A stretch of 64,000 nucleotides of DNA from Larkinella humicola (GTDB taxonomy: Bacteria; Bacteroidota; Bacteroidia; Cytophagales; Spirosomataceae). Below the pieces are notes generated by a model, which searched no databases, was not told where the DNA came from, and saw only the letters and a list, made by a program, of their open reading frames with translations. The translations under genes were made by a program, and so were the position numbers. The DNA lies in assembly GCF_008727875.1 (NCBI RefSeq), contig NZ_VTWS01000001.1, positions 1,798,001-1,862,000 of the forward strand, given 5' to 3'. Positions 18,150 through 28,000 of the stretch are shown here, piece by piece (positions within the stretch are counted from its first letter, which is position 1; each line of letters opens with the position of its first letter).

Positions 18150-18157
18150 TAGGTTTG
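18150..18157 (+). promoter_or_regulatory. Putative -7 element for the 18190-20597 operon
   Basis: TAGGTTTG matches TAnnTTTG, 32 nt before the ATG at 18190 and 22 nt after the tandem 18-bp repeat. There is no good -33 TTG, as expected for an activator-dependent promoter. Confidence 0.5.
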
Positions 18158-18189
18158 TAACCGACCGTTTACCCTGACCCTCTCCTGCC

Positions 18190-18441
18190 ATGACCCTTTA
18201 TTTTTCCCTTGCGGATTCCGACACGCCCTGTGTTTGCAGTGCAGAATTTGAACCACTTCTGGAACTATTGAATGGCTTTGTCGCCATCGGCAACCAGCTC
18301 TTATCCGCTTACCTGGTGGATGATGATGGCATTCGCATTGACTTACCTCCCGAAGCGTTTGACGGTTTACCCATAACCGGTTGTCTGCAAAATTTATCAA
18401 AGCAGTATCACGACCTGCTCGGTATGAAAAACAGAGCCTGA
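18190..18441 (+). CDS. Small protein of unknown function (83 residues)
   Basis: A short acidic, soluble protein that I do not recognise. It starts MTLYFSLADSDTPCVCS, has two close cysteines (Cys14 and Cys16 in PCVCS), a Leu-rich helix and a further Cys in the LPITGCLQNL segment. The start follows a TAnnTTTG promoter by 32 nt, and the gene ends 47 nt before the cysteine-synthase-like gene on the same strand, so it looks like the first cistron of that operon. The cysteines could bind metal or a thiol, but nothing proves it. Coding status is moderately supported by position and codon use. Confidence 0.55.
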   Translation: MTLYFSLADSDTPCVCSAEFEPLLELLNGFVAIGNQLLSAYLVDDDGIRIDLPPEAFDGLPITGCLQNLSKQYHDLLGMKNRA

Positions 18442-18488
18442 GCATCCTGTTTACCTCCACTCTCTCGTCTGACTAAATATCAACCCCT

Positions 18489-19556
18489 ATGGTAGTATCA
18501 ACAGAAACAACCCTGACACCCGCTGTTGAGGAAAAATTTGAACAGCTCTGGAATCTGGTCGGCAACACGCCCATGCTGGAGTTATTCTATACGGATCACG
18601 GAAAGCCCCGTTCGCTCTATGTCAAATGTGAGCATTACAACCTGACCGGCAGCATGAAAGACCGCATGGCGCTTCACATCCTGCACGAGGCCTATCGGGA
18701 AGGAACAATTCGACCGGGCGACCGGATTGTGGAAGCCACCAGTGGCTGCACGGGCATAGCCTTTTCGGCCATAGGCCGGGCACTGGGTCACCCCGTTACC
18801 ATCATCATGCCGGCCGGGGTTAGCCAGGAACGCATCGAGATCATTCGGAGTCTAGGGGCCGACGTCGTGTTGGTTACCAAAGAAGAAGGTGGTTTCATGG
18901 GCGCTCTGCAACGCGGGGAAGAAATGGCCGCCAGCGACCCGCACGTTTTTTTGCCCCACCAGTTCGCCAATCAGTACAACGCCGATGCCCACCGCCTGAC
19001 CACAGGCCGGGAAATCTGGTTGCAGCTGCAAAATGTGGACGTTACCCCCGATGCCTTTGTGGCTGGCGTCGGGACGGGGGGTACGGTTATGGGGGTTGGA
19101 GGTTTTCTTAAATCCCGCAAACCCGGGATTCGTATCCATCCGCTCGAAGCCGCCGAATCACCAACCCTGTCGAGGGGGTATAAAACGGGATCGCACCGGA
19201 TTCAGGGCTTTTTCGATGAGTTCATTCCCGAAATTCTGAAACTGAACGAACTGGATCATGTCGTACAGGCCAGCGATGGCGATTCGATCCTTTTAGCCCA
19301 GAAACTGGCCTTGCAACTGGGGCTGGCAGTGGGTATTTCGTCGGGAGCCAACGTGATCGGTGCCATCGCCTTGCAACGGGAAATGGGTCCCGAAGCCCGC
19401 GTGGTGACGATTCTGTGTGACAGCAATAAAAAATACCTCAGCACGGATCTGGTCCGGCTGGAACCTGTTAAACCGGGCTATGTCGCCCCCGGTATCGAAT
19501 TCACAAATTACCGGTCCATCAGCCGCTTATCGGTCAGCCTGTCCAATGTGCTGTAA
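18489..19556 (+). CDS. PLP-dependent cysteine synthase-like enzyme
   Basis: A 355-residue fold-type II PLP enzyme. The PLP lysine is Lys57 in LTGSMKDRMA; the substrate loop is ATSGCTGIAFSA, which differs from the common TSGNTG by Cys for Asn; the phosphate-binding loop is GVGTGGTVMGVG, and AVGISSGANV is the Ser/Gly motif near the C-terminus. The family includes O-acetylserine sulfhydrylase and the catalytic part of cystathionine beta-synthase; no CBS domains follow. The changed TSGCTG loop suggests a substrate other than O-acetylserine. Downstream lies a membrane-anchored diheme cytochrome c, an unusual partner for amino-acid synthesis. Confidence 0.85.
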   Translation: MVVSTETTLTPAVEEKFEQLWNLVGNTPMLELFYTDHGKPRSLYVKCEHYNLTGSMKDRMALHILHEAYREGTIRPGDRIVEATSGCTGIAFSAIGRALGHPVTIIMPAGVSQERIEIIRSLGADVVLVTKEEGGFMGALQRGEEMAASDPHVFLPHQFANQYNADAHRLTTGREIWLQLQNVDVTPDAFVAGVGTGGTVMGVGGFLKSRKPGIRIHPLEAAESPTLSRGYKTGSHRIQGFFDEFIPEILKLNELDHVVQASDGDSILLAQKLALQLGLAVGISSGANVIGAIALQREMGPEARVVTILCDSNKKYLSTDLVRLEPVKPGYVAPGIEFTNYRSISRLSVSLSNVL

Positions 19557-19592
19557 CGGCACGCATTCTATTCTATTCCAACACTTTATCGC

Positions 19593-20597
19593 ATGAAAAA
19601 AGTAGTACGCATCCTGGCCATCGTCGTTGGCGTTCTTGTTCTTCTGGTTGTTGGCGGCATCAGTTACGTCAAACTCGCGCTGCCCGATGTAGGCCCGGCC
19701 CCCGAACTAACCGTTCAGATCGATTCCGCCCAGATTGCCCGGGGCAAATACCTGGCCACCCACGTTGCCGTTTGCATCGACTGTCATTCCGAGCGGGACT
19801 GGAAAATCTCCAGCGGCCCGGTCGTGGCTGGTACCGAAGGCAAGGGCGGAGAAGCGTTTACCCGCGAAATGGGCTTTCCGGGACTCTATTATGCCCGGAA
19901 CATCACACCGTCGCATCTCCAGAACTGGACCGACGGTGAGATTTACCGCGCCATTACGGCCGGGGTTTCCAAAGACGGACGCGCCTTGTTTCCGGTAATG
20001 CCGTACGGCAACTTCGGGCAGGCCGATCCGGAAGACATCAAAGCCATCATCGCCTACGTGCGATCGCTCAAACCCATCGAGAATAATGCGATCCCGGAAC
20101 CGGAATCGGACTTCCCGATGAACCTGATCATCAATACCATTCCGACCAAAACGGAAGGCGGCAAACGACCCGACCCCGCCGACTCGGTTGCCTTTGGAAA
20201 GTATCTGGTTACGTTGGCCAGTTGTGGGGACTGCCACACGCCGGTCGATGACAAAGGGCAAAAATTGCCGGGAATGGATTTCGCGGGAGGACGGTCGTTT
20301 CCGATGCCTGCCGGAACGGTTCGGGCCGCGAATCTGACCCCGGATGCCGAAACCGGTATCGGGGCCTGGACAAAACCGGCTTTCATGGCCCGGTTTCAGG
20401 CAGCCGCACAACCCAATTTCAAGCATCCGCTAACACTCGAACATGCCGAATTCAACACCATCATGCCCTGGATCATGTATTCCGGCATGAGTGAACAGGA
20501 TCTGGGCGCGATGTATTCGTATTTGAAAACCGTCCGCCCGGTGAAGAATGCGGTGGTGAAATTTACACCCAAAGGAAATGAAGTCGCGACCCGCTAA
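19593..20597 (+). CDS. Membrane-anchored diheme c-type cytochrome
   Basis: A 334-residue periplasmic electron carrier. An N-terminal helix (about residues 5-28) acts as uncleaved anchor. Two cytochrome c domains follow, each with a CxxCH heme site: Cys61-Cys64-His65 (CIDCH) and Cys211-Cys214-His215 (CGDCH). Likely axial methionines are in the FPVMPYGNF and NTIMPWIMYSGM segments. Such diheme proteins often pass electrons from periplasmic flavoprotein or quinoprotein dehydrogenases to the respiratory chain. It is 36 nt after the PLP enzyme gene and followed by a terminator, so it ends that operon. No dehydrogenase is adjacent, although two GMC flavoproteins occur elsewhere in the window. Confidence 0.92.
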   Translation: MKKVVRILAIVVGVLVLLVVGGISYVKLALPDVGPAPELTVQIDSAQIARGKYLATHVAVCIDCHSERDWKISSGPVVAGTEGKGGEAFTREMGFPGLYYARNITPSHLQNWTDGEIYRAITAGVSKDGRALFPVMPYGNFGQADPEDIKAIIAYVRSLKPIENNAIPEPESDFPMNLIINTIPTKTEGGKRPDPADSVAFGKYLVTLASCGDCHTPVDDKGQKLPGMDFAGGRSFPMPAGTVRAANLTPDAETGIGAWTKPAFMARFQAAAQPNFKHPLTLEHAEFNTIMPWIMYSGMSEQDLGAMYSYLKTVRPVKNAVVKFTPKGNEVATR

Positions 20598-20607
20598 GCG
20601 ACCGAAG

Positions 20608-20625
20608 GCCCGCCCGGCTGCGGGC
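20608..20625 (+). terminator. Terminator after the cytochrome c operon
   Basis: GCCCGC (20608-20613) and GCGGGC (20620-20625) form a 6-bp GC stem with a 6-nt loop, followed by TTATTTTAC. It lies 10 nt after the stop codon. Confidence 0.7.
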
Positions 20626-20687
20626 TTATTTTACGATTTAGACGTTCTTCGTCAACGTCTCTGAAACCCTATCACCCAACTCCACGT

Positions 20688-23165
20688 ATGAAACTCATTT
20701 TACGATTCAGACCTGCCATGCGATCCATGGCACAATCCTTCTTTTGCCTGGTCCTTTTGATCGGGTTGCTTCCGATCAAACTAATGGCCCAGTTCTGCGC
20801 CAACGGTGTCACCGTGGCCACGGGTGATTATCTCAACTATGTGGTAGTCGATGCCGCAGGTAACGTGTATATTTCCGATCGGAATGATCACCGAATCCTG
20901 AAATATGCCCCCGGTTCTACGCAAGGAGTCGTTTTCGCGGGTGGCAATGGAGAAGGGGAAGCGCTCAATCAAATGCGTTACCCCCGTGGTATCGCGCTGG
21001 ATGCAAGCGGGAACCTCTACGTCGCGGATCTATTGAGCCAGCGGGTCATCCGGTTTCCGCCCAATTCGACCTCGGAGACGTTGGGGACAGTTGTCGCCGG
21101 GGGCAATGGCTATGGTGATCTACCGAATCAGCTTCATAATCCATGCGATGTAGCCCTGGATGGTACTGGCAATCTGTACGTTGCCAGTACCAATAACAAC
21201 CGGGTTATCATGTTTCCTCCGAATTCTACTTCGGCTACTTCGGGTACGATTGTCGCCGGGGGGAACGGAGAGGGAAACGCACTAAACCAGTTTGTATCCG
21301 AAGGGATCTTTGTCGACACGAACGGAACCCTTTTTGTTGCGGATCCAGACAATTTTCGGGTCTTGAAATTTCCTGCGGGCTCAACCTCGGCAACGCCGGG
21401 CATCATCGTTGCCGGTGGAAACGGGGAAGGAGATAAACCCAACCAAATAGCGGTAGTTGATATCTGGATCGATGAGTCAGGGCGTATGTTCGGGTCTGAG
21501 CCGGGCAAAGACCGGGTGCTGATGTTTCCCCCGAATTCCACCTCATTGACCGCTGGCATCCCGGTGGTGGGTGGCAAAGAAGAGAGTAGTGAGACCAATC
21601 GGCTATACTCTCCCAGAAGTGTCACCATCGATGCGGCAGGAAATCTGTACGTGTGCGACGCAGGCAACGACCGGGTGCGACGCTTTTCGGCCGGAGGAAG
21701 TCCTACTCCGGTGGTCAGCCTGCCTTCTTCAGTTCCCCAGCCCATTTCCCAAAACACGCCTAACATCACGCTGACGGTTTCGGGCTGTGAAGGAGGAACC
21801 GTCAGCTGGACGGTATCCAACGGCTCCAGCGGCAGTGGCGCGACCATTCCTGTATTGACCTCAGACGTCGGGACGCTACTTTACTCCGCGAGTTGCAATG
21901 TGGAAGGACTCTGTACAGCCTCCCCCGGTTCGATTTCGGTTCAGGTTATTGCTTCGTCGACGCCGGTGACCGGTTCCTTCGACGGTTTTCTGTATGGAGC
22001 CGATTGCAGTTCTTTCCGGGGCTGGGCCTGGGATAAGAACAAACCAAATACGGTGGTTTCGGTCGATATTTACGATGGGGCCACCTTGAAAGCCACACTC
22101 GCGGCCAACGAATTTCGGCAGGATCTGAAAGATGCAGGCAAAGGCAACGGGATTCACGCCTTTCGCTGGGCAATTCCGGGGGAGTTGAAAGATGGTGAGG
22201 TGCATTCGCTATCGGCCCGCGTCACGGGTGCTAGTTTTACCCTCAAGAGTGGCCCCAAAACCATCCAGTGTCAGAGCAATACACCACCGGCTAACAGACC
22301 ACCCGTAGCTCCGGCCGTGACGCCCCTGATGGCTCAGCAAGGCGTTGCGTTCAATACGGTTTTACCGGCTTTTACAGATCCCGAAGCCAGCACACTCAAC
22401 TACGGACTGGTAACCCTACCAGCAGGTCTGACGTTTACCAGTGCCACCCGGCAAATTAGCGGCACACCGACCGAGGTAGGCGCCTTCACCCTGACCTACT
22501 CGGCCAGCGATGGCGATCTGAATACCTCAGTAAACCTTCTTCTGACGGTTAACCCCGCTTCGACCACCACGGTGACGGGTAATTTTGAAGGGTTTCTCGA
22601 TAAAGTGGAATGCGGCACGATCCGGGGCTGGGTGTGGGATCGAAACAAGCCTAATTCGCCGGTAACGGTCGAGTTTTACACGGGATCTTCCGTTTGGGGG
22701 AGTACGGTGGCCAACCTTTTCCGACAGGATCTGAAAGATGCCGGAAAAGGAAACGGCGCCCACGCTTATAGCTTTGAAGTGCCTTCCGTCCTGAAGGATG
22801 GGGTGGCCCGTATCATTTCGGCCCGGGTACTGGGCTCCACGTATGACCTGAAATGGTCGGGAAAAACGCTGTTGTGTCCATCACCCGCCCGGCTATCCGC
22901 AGAAACCGTTTCCGGTCTTCAGGTGACGGTGTTGGGCAACCCGGTTTCGGAAACGGCGGAAGTCGAAATCCGGGGCGCGGAAGGCCAATCGCTGCGGTTG
23001 CAACTGGTTGATAGGCGGGGCCTGGTGGTTCGTGAACAACAGGTGGAAAAAGCCCGCACTGTTGAGCGGCAAACGTTGTCGGTGGGAAAAACCGCCCCCG
23101 GTTTGTTGCTGCTGCGGGTTTACAGCCCAACCCAATCCCAAACCCTGAAACTGATCAAGCCGTAA
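20688..23165 (+). CDS. Secreted NHL-repeat protein with duplicated C-terminal domain and sorting signal
   Basis: An 825-residue exported protein. A signal peptide (to about residue 35, ending LMAQ) is followed by about six NHL-type propeller repeats (about 45-340) with the recurring pattern VALDGTGNLYVAS...NNRVIMFPPNS. After Ig-like strands come two copies of a roughly 100-residue domain (about 428-529 and 631-730), each with GW-WD-NKPN and the shared core FRQDLKDAGKGNG; a putative-Ig/cadherin-like domain (about 535-621, ending SGTPTEVGAF) lies between them. The last 85 residues look like a type IX secretion C-terminal sorting domain (LLLRVYSPTQSQTLKLIKP). It is probably a surface adhesin or carbohydrate-binding protein; no enzymatic motif is seen. 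Confidence 0.85.
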   Translation: MKLILRFRPAMRSMAQSFFCLVLLIGLLPIKLMAQFCANGVTVATGDYLNYVVVDAAGNVYISDRNDHRILKYAPGSTQGVVFAGGNGEGEALNQMRYPRGIALDASGNLYVADLLSQRVIRFPPNSTSETLGTVVAGGNGYGDLPNQLHNPCDVALDGTGNLYVASTNNNRVIMFPPNSTSATSGTIVAGGNGEGNALNQFVSEGIFVDTNGTLFVADPDNFRVLKFPAGSTSATPGIIVAGGNGEGDKPNQIAVVDIWIDESGRMFGSEPGKDRVLMFPPNSTSLTAGIPVVGGKEESSETNRLYSPRSVTIDAAGNLYVCDAGNDRVRRFSAGGSPTPVVSLPSSVPQPISQNTPNITLTVSGCEGGTVSWTVSNGSSGSGATIPVLTSDVGTLLYSASCNVEGLCTASPGSISVQVIASSTPVTGSFDGFLYGADCSSFRGWAWDKNKPNTVVSVDIYDGATLKATLAANEFRQDLKDAGKGNGIHAFRWAIPGELKDGEVHSLSARVTGASFTLKSGPKTIQCQSNTPPANRPPVAPAVTPLMAQQGVAFNTVLPAFTDPEASTLNYGLVTLPAGLTFTSATRQISGTPTEVGAFTLTYSASDGDLNTSVNLLLTVNPASTTTVTGNFEGFLDKVECGTIRGWVWDRNKPNSPVTVEFYTGSSVWGSTVANLFRQDLKDAGKGNGAHAYSFEVPSVLKDGVARIISARVLGSTYDLKWSGKTLLCPSPARLSAETVSGLQVTVLGNPVSETAEVEIRGAEGQSLRLQLVDRRGLVVREQQVEKARTVERQTLSVGKTAPGLLLLRVYSPTQSQTLKLIKP

Positions 23166-23265
23166 AAAACTACTTTCTATATCCACCTCTCCCCTTCCGG
23201 GCTGCCGACAGGTCAACTTCCAAATTCCACTCGAATCAAAGCTTATCGTTCGCTTGACTCGGATC

Positions 23266-23310
23266 AACAAAAAACCGCCCATGCTGATCTCCAGCGGGCG
23301 GTTTTTTGTT
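23266..23310. terminator. Bidirectional terminator between convergent genes
   Basis: AACAAAAAACCGCCC (23266-23280) and GGGCGGTTTTTTGTT (23296-23310) form a 15-bp perfect stem with a 15-nt loop. The T-run is present on both strands. It separates the NHL protein gene from the SusD gene. Confidence 0.85.
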
Positions 23311-23332
23311 GAAATGACCTTGAGAACCGATC

Positions 23333-25018
23333 TTAGTAACTGTCGTTCTGCTTCAGATAGCCGGGAAGGTTCGACGCCCCATCGATGGCGGTTTGCGGGA
23401 TCGGAAAAATCCGTTTCATCTTATCGCTGTTGGTCTTTTCCGTCCACTTGTCCTCGTACTTGCCAAACCGGATCATGTCCGTCCGGCGCAGCATTTCCCA
23501 ATAGAATTCGAAACCGCGTTCCCGGTACAACAGATCCAGCGTCATGGAAGTCAGGGCCGGGGGCGGTGTGGTGGCCGTCCGGGCCGCCCGAACGAGGTTG
23601 ACATCGGCCAGCGCACTGGCGGCATCACCGCTCTTGCGAAGTTTGGCTTCCGCCCGCATCATGTACACGTCGGCCAGCCGCAGGATGATGATGTCGGCTT
23701 CGCCGAAATTCCGACCACTGACCGATTTTTTGCTGAACTCGTATTTCTCGACCCTGTAGCCGGTGTTGTAGTTGCTGCCGGCCACGGTGAAGTCGATTTG
23801 CTCCGTGAAATCGACGGCCTGGGTGGGGCGGTTCCGGGTGTCGTGGAAAAGCTTGGCGACCTTGTATTTGCCGTCCGCGCATTTCAAAAACACGCCGTTC
23901 CGCCGAATCAAACCGTACTGTTGCCCGCGCAAAATTCCCCGGTTGATGTTAAAATTCGCTTCTGCTACGCACGAATCGGCCGGGTTGGTATAAATCGACA
24001 GGTTCTGTTTGTAAAACCGCGGATCGACCGACGGGTCATTCGGCGCATAGGCATTCACCCAGGTCCGGTAGTAATCGGGCGTAATGCCCGGTCCGTCGGT
24101 GCCATTGGCGTTGGGATAGGCTGGTAGCGGAAACTGATCGCCCGACAGGGAGAAGTACGCCATGCGGTTATGACCGTTCAGGTCGGCCCGCTGATCGACC
24201 GCAAAAATCAACTCCTTGTTGGTGTTGTTGTCCGAATTGAAAATCGAAAAATAATCCCGCGACAGTTGGTACTGTCCCGAATTGATAATCTTGTCGGTGT
24301 ATTCGACTACCTTATCCATGTCTTCCGGTTTGAAGGTGAACTGAGCTGCATACCGATCCCGGTAGACTGCCGCATTCAGATACAAGCGGGCCAGCAGCCC
24401 CCAAACCGCCCCTTTCGTCAGCCGACCGGGGCCAACGGCCGTCTCCAGATTCGGCTCGACGGCCAGCAGTTCGCTTTTGATGTACTCAACGGCCTGCTCA
24501 CCCCGCAGAATGGTTGAATTTTCGCCCAGATCGTCCTTGACAAACACCAGCCCGAACATGTCCAGCGTCAGCAGCGAATAATACGCCCGCATGCCCCGCG
24601 CTTCGGCCAGGTAGGTCTTGGCAACCGGATCGTTCAGTGTCGGCAACGTATTGATGGCGGTAATGGACCGCGAAACGCCCTGCAAAATCAGGTTCCAGGT
24701 GTTGCGCAGGTTGGGATCGGTGCTGGTGTGCGTGTGCTGGTGCAACGCCAGATAAATGCCGTTATCACCCCAGTCCGTACCGCCCCGATACGGCAGAATG
24801 GCCTCATCCGTCGAAATTTCCTGAAGGGCGAAGTAGTTGGTATGCAGGAAAATATCCGGTAACCGGGCATACACCGGCGCAATGATTCCATCGGCAGCCT
24901 GCCGGTCGGAAAGGCCCGAAGCCGAAGCTTCGTCCAACACATTTTCGGACAGATTCGTACAGCCATTGAGGACATACACACCCGCCAGCATGACGATTAA
25001 TATGAATTTTTTGATCAT
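23333..25018 (-). CDS. SusD/RagB family outer-membrane nutrient-binding lipoprotein
   Basis: A 561-residue surface lipoprotein that caps the SusC-type channel encoded just upstream (11-nt gap). The N-terminus has a lipobox (VYVLNGC), giving an acylated Cys20. The SusD fold shows ISTDEAILPYRGGTDWGD early, tetratricopeptide-like helices (AEARGMRAYYSLLTLDMFG; GLLARLYLNAAVY), and the C-terminal hallmark MRAEAKLR...ALADVNLVRAAR...LLYRERGFEFYWEMLRRTDMIRFG with the typical ERGFEFYWE. The ligand is unknown; no glycosidase or peptidase lies beside the pair. Confidence 0.95.
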   Translation of the reverse strand: MIKKFILIVMLAGVYVLNGCTNLSENVLDEASASGLSDRQAADGIIAPVYARLPDIFLHTNYFALQEISTDEAILPYRGGTDWGDNGIYLALHQHTHTSTDPNLRNTWNLILQGVSRSITAINTLPTLNDPVAKTYLAEARGMRAYYSLLTLDMFGLVFVKDDLGENSTILRGEQAVEYIKSELLAVEPNLETAVGPGRLTKGAVWGLLARLYLNAAVYRDRYAAQFTFKPEDMDKVVEYTDKIINSGQYQLSRDYFSIFNSDNNTNKELIFAVDQRADLNGHNRMAYFSLSGDQFPLPAYPNANGTDGPGITPDYYRTWVNAYAPNDPSVDPRFYKQNLSIYTNPADSCVAEANFNINRGILRGQQYGLIRRNGVFLKCADGKYKVAKLFHDTRNRPTQAVDFTEQIDFTVAGSNYNTGYRVEKYEFSKKSVSGRNFGEADIIILRLADVYMMRAEAKLRKSGDAASALADVNLVRAARTATTPPPALTSMTLDLLYRERGFEFYWEMLRRTDMIRFGKYEDKWTEKTNSDKMKRIFPIPQTAIDGASNLPGYLKQNDSY

Positions 25019-25029
25019 GATTTCAGAGA

Positions 25030-28000
25030 TTAAAAAGTAAGATTCAGGCCCAAAACGAACGTTTTGGCTTTCGGGTAGCTGAGGTAGTCGATGCCGTAGG
25101 AGGAAATCCCGTTGACCGTCCGGTCCGTATTCACCTCGGGGTCATACCCGTCGTACTTGGTAATCACAAACAGATTCTGGCCCGTGGCCGACAAGCGGAT
25201 GCCGGAAACCCAGCGGTTGATGCCGAGCAGCTTGGGGCTGAGGTTGTAGCCCAGCGACAAGTTGTTGAGCCGCAAATACGACCCGTTTTTCAGGTAGCGC
25301 GACGAAACCGGTGCCGAGTTGTTGATCGACTCGTTGGCGTACTGAATGGCTTCGGGCGTGGTGTTCAGCCCCTTGGACAACCGCAGTTTGTAGAAATTGG
25401 AGTTGGCGGTATTGTCGTACAGTTTGTTTCCCGAAACGCCGTTGAAATTCACCGCCAGATCGAAGCCTTTGTAGGCCACCGTGCTGTTGAAGTTGAACTG
25501 CTTCGTGGGCAGGGCGCTTCCCACGGCCACCCGGTCTTTGTCCGTCACGATGCCGTCGCCGTCCACATCGCGGAAGGTACTGATGCCTTTGTCGTCAAAA
25601 CCGGTAAATTCCTTGAGGAAAAAAGTGCCGATGGGCTGGCCATTCACGTAGCCGTTGATGGTGGCCGACGTCAGACCGGAACCGGAAGCTGACCCGGACG
25701 GAATGACGGTATAGGGCGAGTTTTTCACCTCGTTGTCGATGAACGTTACGTTCCCGCCGATGTCGAACCGGAAACCGTTCAGGTTAGCATAGCGGTAATT
25801 CAGATCCAGTTCGACGCCCTGGTTGGTAATGGTCATGTCCGGCACATTGGTCCAGAATGTTCCTGCCGGTTGAACGGGGTCAGCCGGGATCACTTCCAGC
25901 AGAATGTTGTTGGAGACTTTCCGGAAATAATCGACCGAACCCGACAACGCGCCTTTGAACAAGGCGAAATCCAGTCCGATGTCGGTTTGGGAAGACACCT
26001 CCCACTGAATGTCCGGGTTGGCCAGCCGCGAATACGATGTTCCGGCGGGATATGGCCCCGTGGGAGCCAGCGGATAACTCGTCGTGGCCGATACCTGCGA
26101 GGTAAACAGTGCCTGCGTGATTTTCGACGGGATTTCCTGGTTACCGGTTTGTCCCCAGCCCGCCCGCAGTTTCAGATCAGAGAATGGGCCCGATTTCAGG
26201 AACGCTTCTTCCGACAACCGCCAGCCCACCGAGAACGACGGAAAAATACCGTATTTGTTGTTGGACCCGAACTTGGATGAGCCATCGGCCCGCACTGTGG
26301 CCGTCATCAGGTATTTGTCGTTGTACTGGTAATTGACGCGGGAGAAGAACGATTGAAGTTCATTTTCCAGGGCGTATCCGCCGGGGCGGTTATTCGCCAG
26401 TGTCAGATCCTGTCCCAAACCAGGGTTGTAGATCGGCTCGATGGGCGAAATCGGAAATTTGTTGATGCTTGAGCTGCGTTCCTGCACGAAAATTTTCTGG
26501 TAGGAATGCCCCAGCAAGGCCGTCAGGTTGTGCTTCGTAGTCGATAACGCATACGTGAAGTAATTCTCGATCAACACGTTGCGGTTGGTTTTGTAAATGG
26601 TTTCCAGCCGACCGTCCTGCAAGGGAACCGCGTTGGGCAACGACTGCAAATCCCGCACCGAACTGGAGTTGTCAACGCCCAGGTTGAGTTTGTACACCAG
26701 ATCTTTCGTGATTTTGAACGAGGGCGAGATATTCCCGATTACCCGGTTGATGGTGGTTACGTCCTTTTCCAGTTTCAGCGGAATCAGCGGGTTCACCCCA
26801 CTCTGGTATTTGAAGGGTTCGCCGTTGGCGTCGTAAGCCGGCAGCGTCGGATTGGCAGAAATCGCCCCGCCCAGCAGGCTCTCGACCGGCGGACGGCGGC
26901 TGTAGGTACTGGTCGCGTTCAAGTTGACGTCCACATTCAGGCGGTCTTCCATGAATTTCTGCGACACGTTGATCCGTCCCGTATACCGCTTGAATTCGCT
27001 GTTTTTCAGAATGCCATCCTGGTCCTGAATCCCGAACGAACCGTAATAGGTCAGCTTTTCGGCACCACCGCCAAACGACACATTGTGGTTTTGGGTGTAG
27101 GCGGTCTGCGTAATTTCCTTCTGCCAGTCGGTGGACGCTTTGAAATCTTCCAGCACCCCGCCTACGGCCGGAACCTGCCGCCGGTATTCATCGGCCGAAT
27201 ATACCGGCAACGCCCGCGTCAGGTTGGAGATCCCCAGACTGGACGATACATTGAAGGTCGAAAAACCGGATTTGCCTTTCTTGGTCGTGATCAACACCAC
27301 GCCGTTGGCTCCCCGCGAACCATAAATAGCAGTAGCCGAAGCATCTTTCAACACGTCGATCGACTCGATGTCCTGCGGGTTCAGAAAATTCAGCGGGTTG
27401 GAGGTTCCACCCGTACTGGAGTTGTCGAGCGCAATACCGTCCAGTACAAAAAGGGGCGTACTGCCCGTCCGAACCCCACCCGGCCCCCGGATCGTGATAT
27501 TCTGAGCACCACCCGGTTCACCACTGGCGGAGGTTACATTGACCCCGGCCACTTTGCCTTGCAAAAGCTGCTCCGGTGAGTTGATGATCCCTTTGTTAAA
27601 ATCGGCACTTTTGATCGACTTCACCGAACCGGTCATGTCTTTCTTGGCCGCACTCCCGTAGCCGATCACTACCACCTGCGACAGTTCTGATGCGGATGCT
27701 TTGAGGGACACATTGATCATGCTTTGGTTGCCGACCGCTATTTCCTGCGAAACAAAACCGATGAAACCAAACACCAGGACGGCATTGCCTTCCGGCACGG
27801 CAATCCGGTAATCACCGTTGGCATCCGTGGTGGTTCCCCGCTGGGTTCCTTTCAGCACGACGCTGCAACCCGCCAGGGCCTCGTTCGTTGTGGCATCCGT
27901 CACCCGCCCGCTGATGGTGACATCGGCGCCTGGTCGTTCACTTGGAGAGATGGCCGTTTTAGCCGTTGCCAGAGCCTGACTTTTCCCTTCGACCGCCAGT

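Noticed and set aside
23393-24127. Open frame of 244 codons on the plus strand
   Set aside because: Antisense to the SusD gene with no recognisable features.
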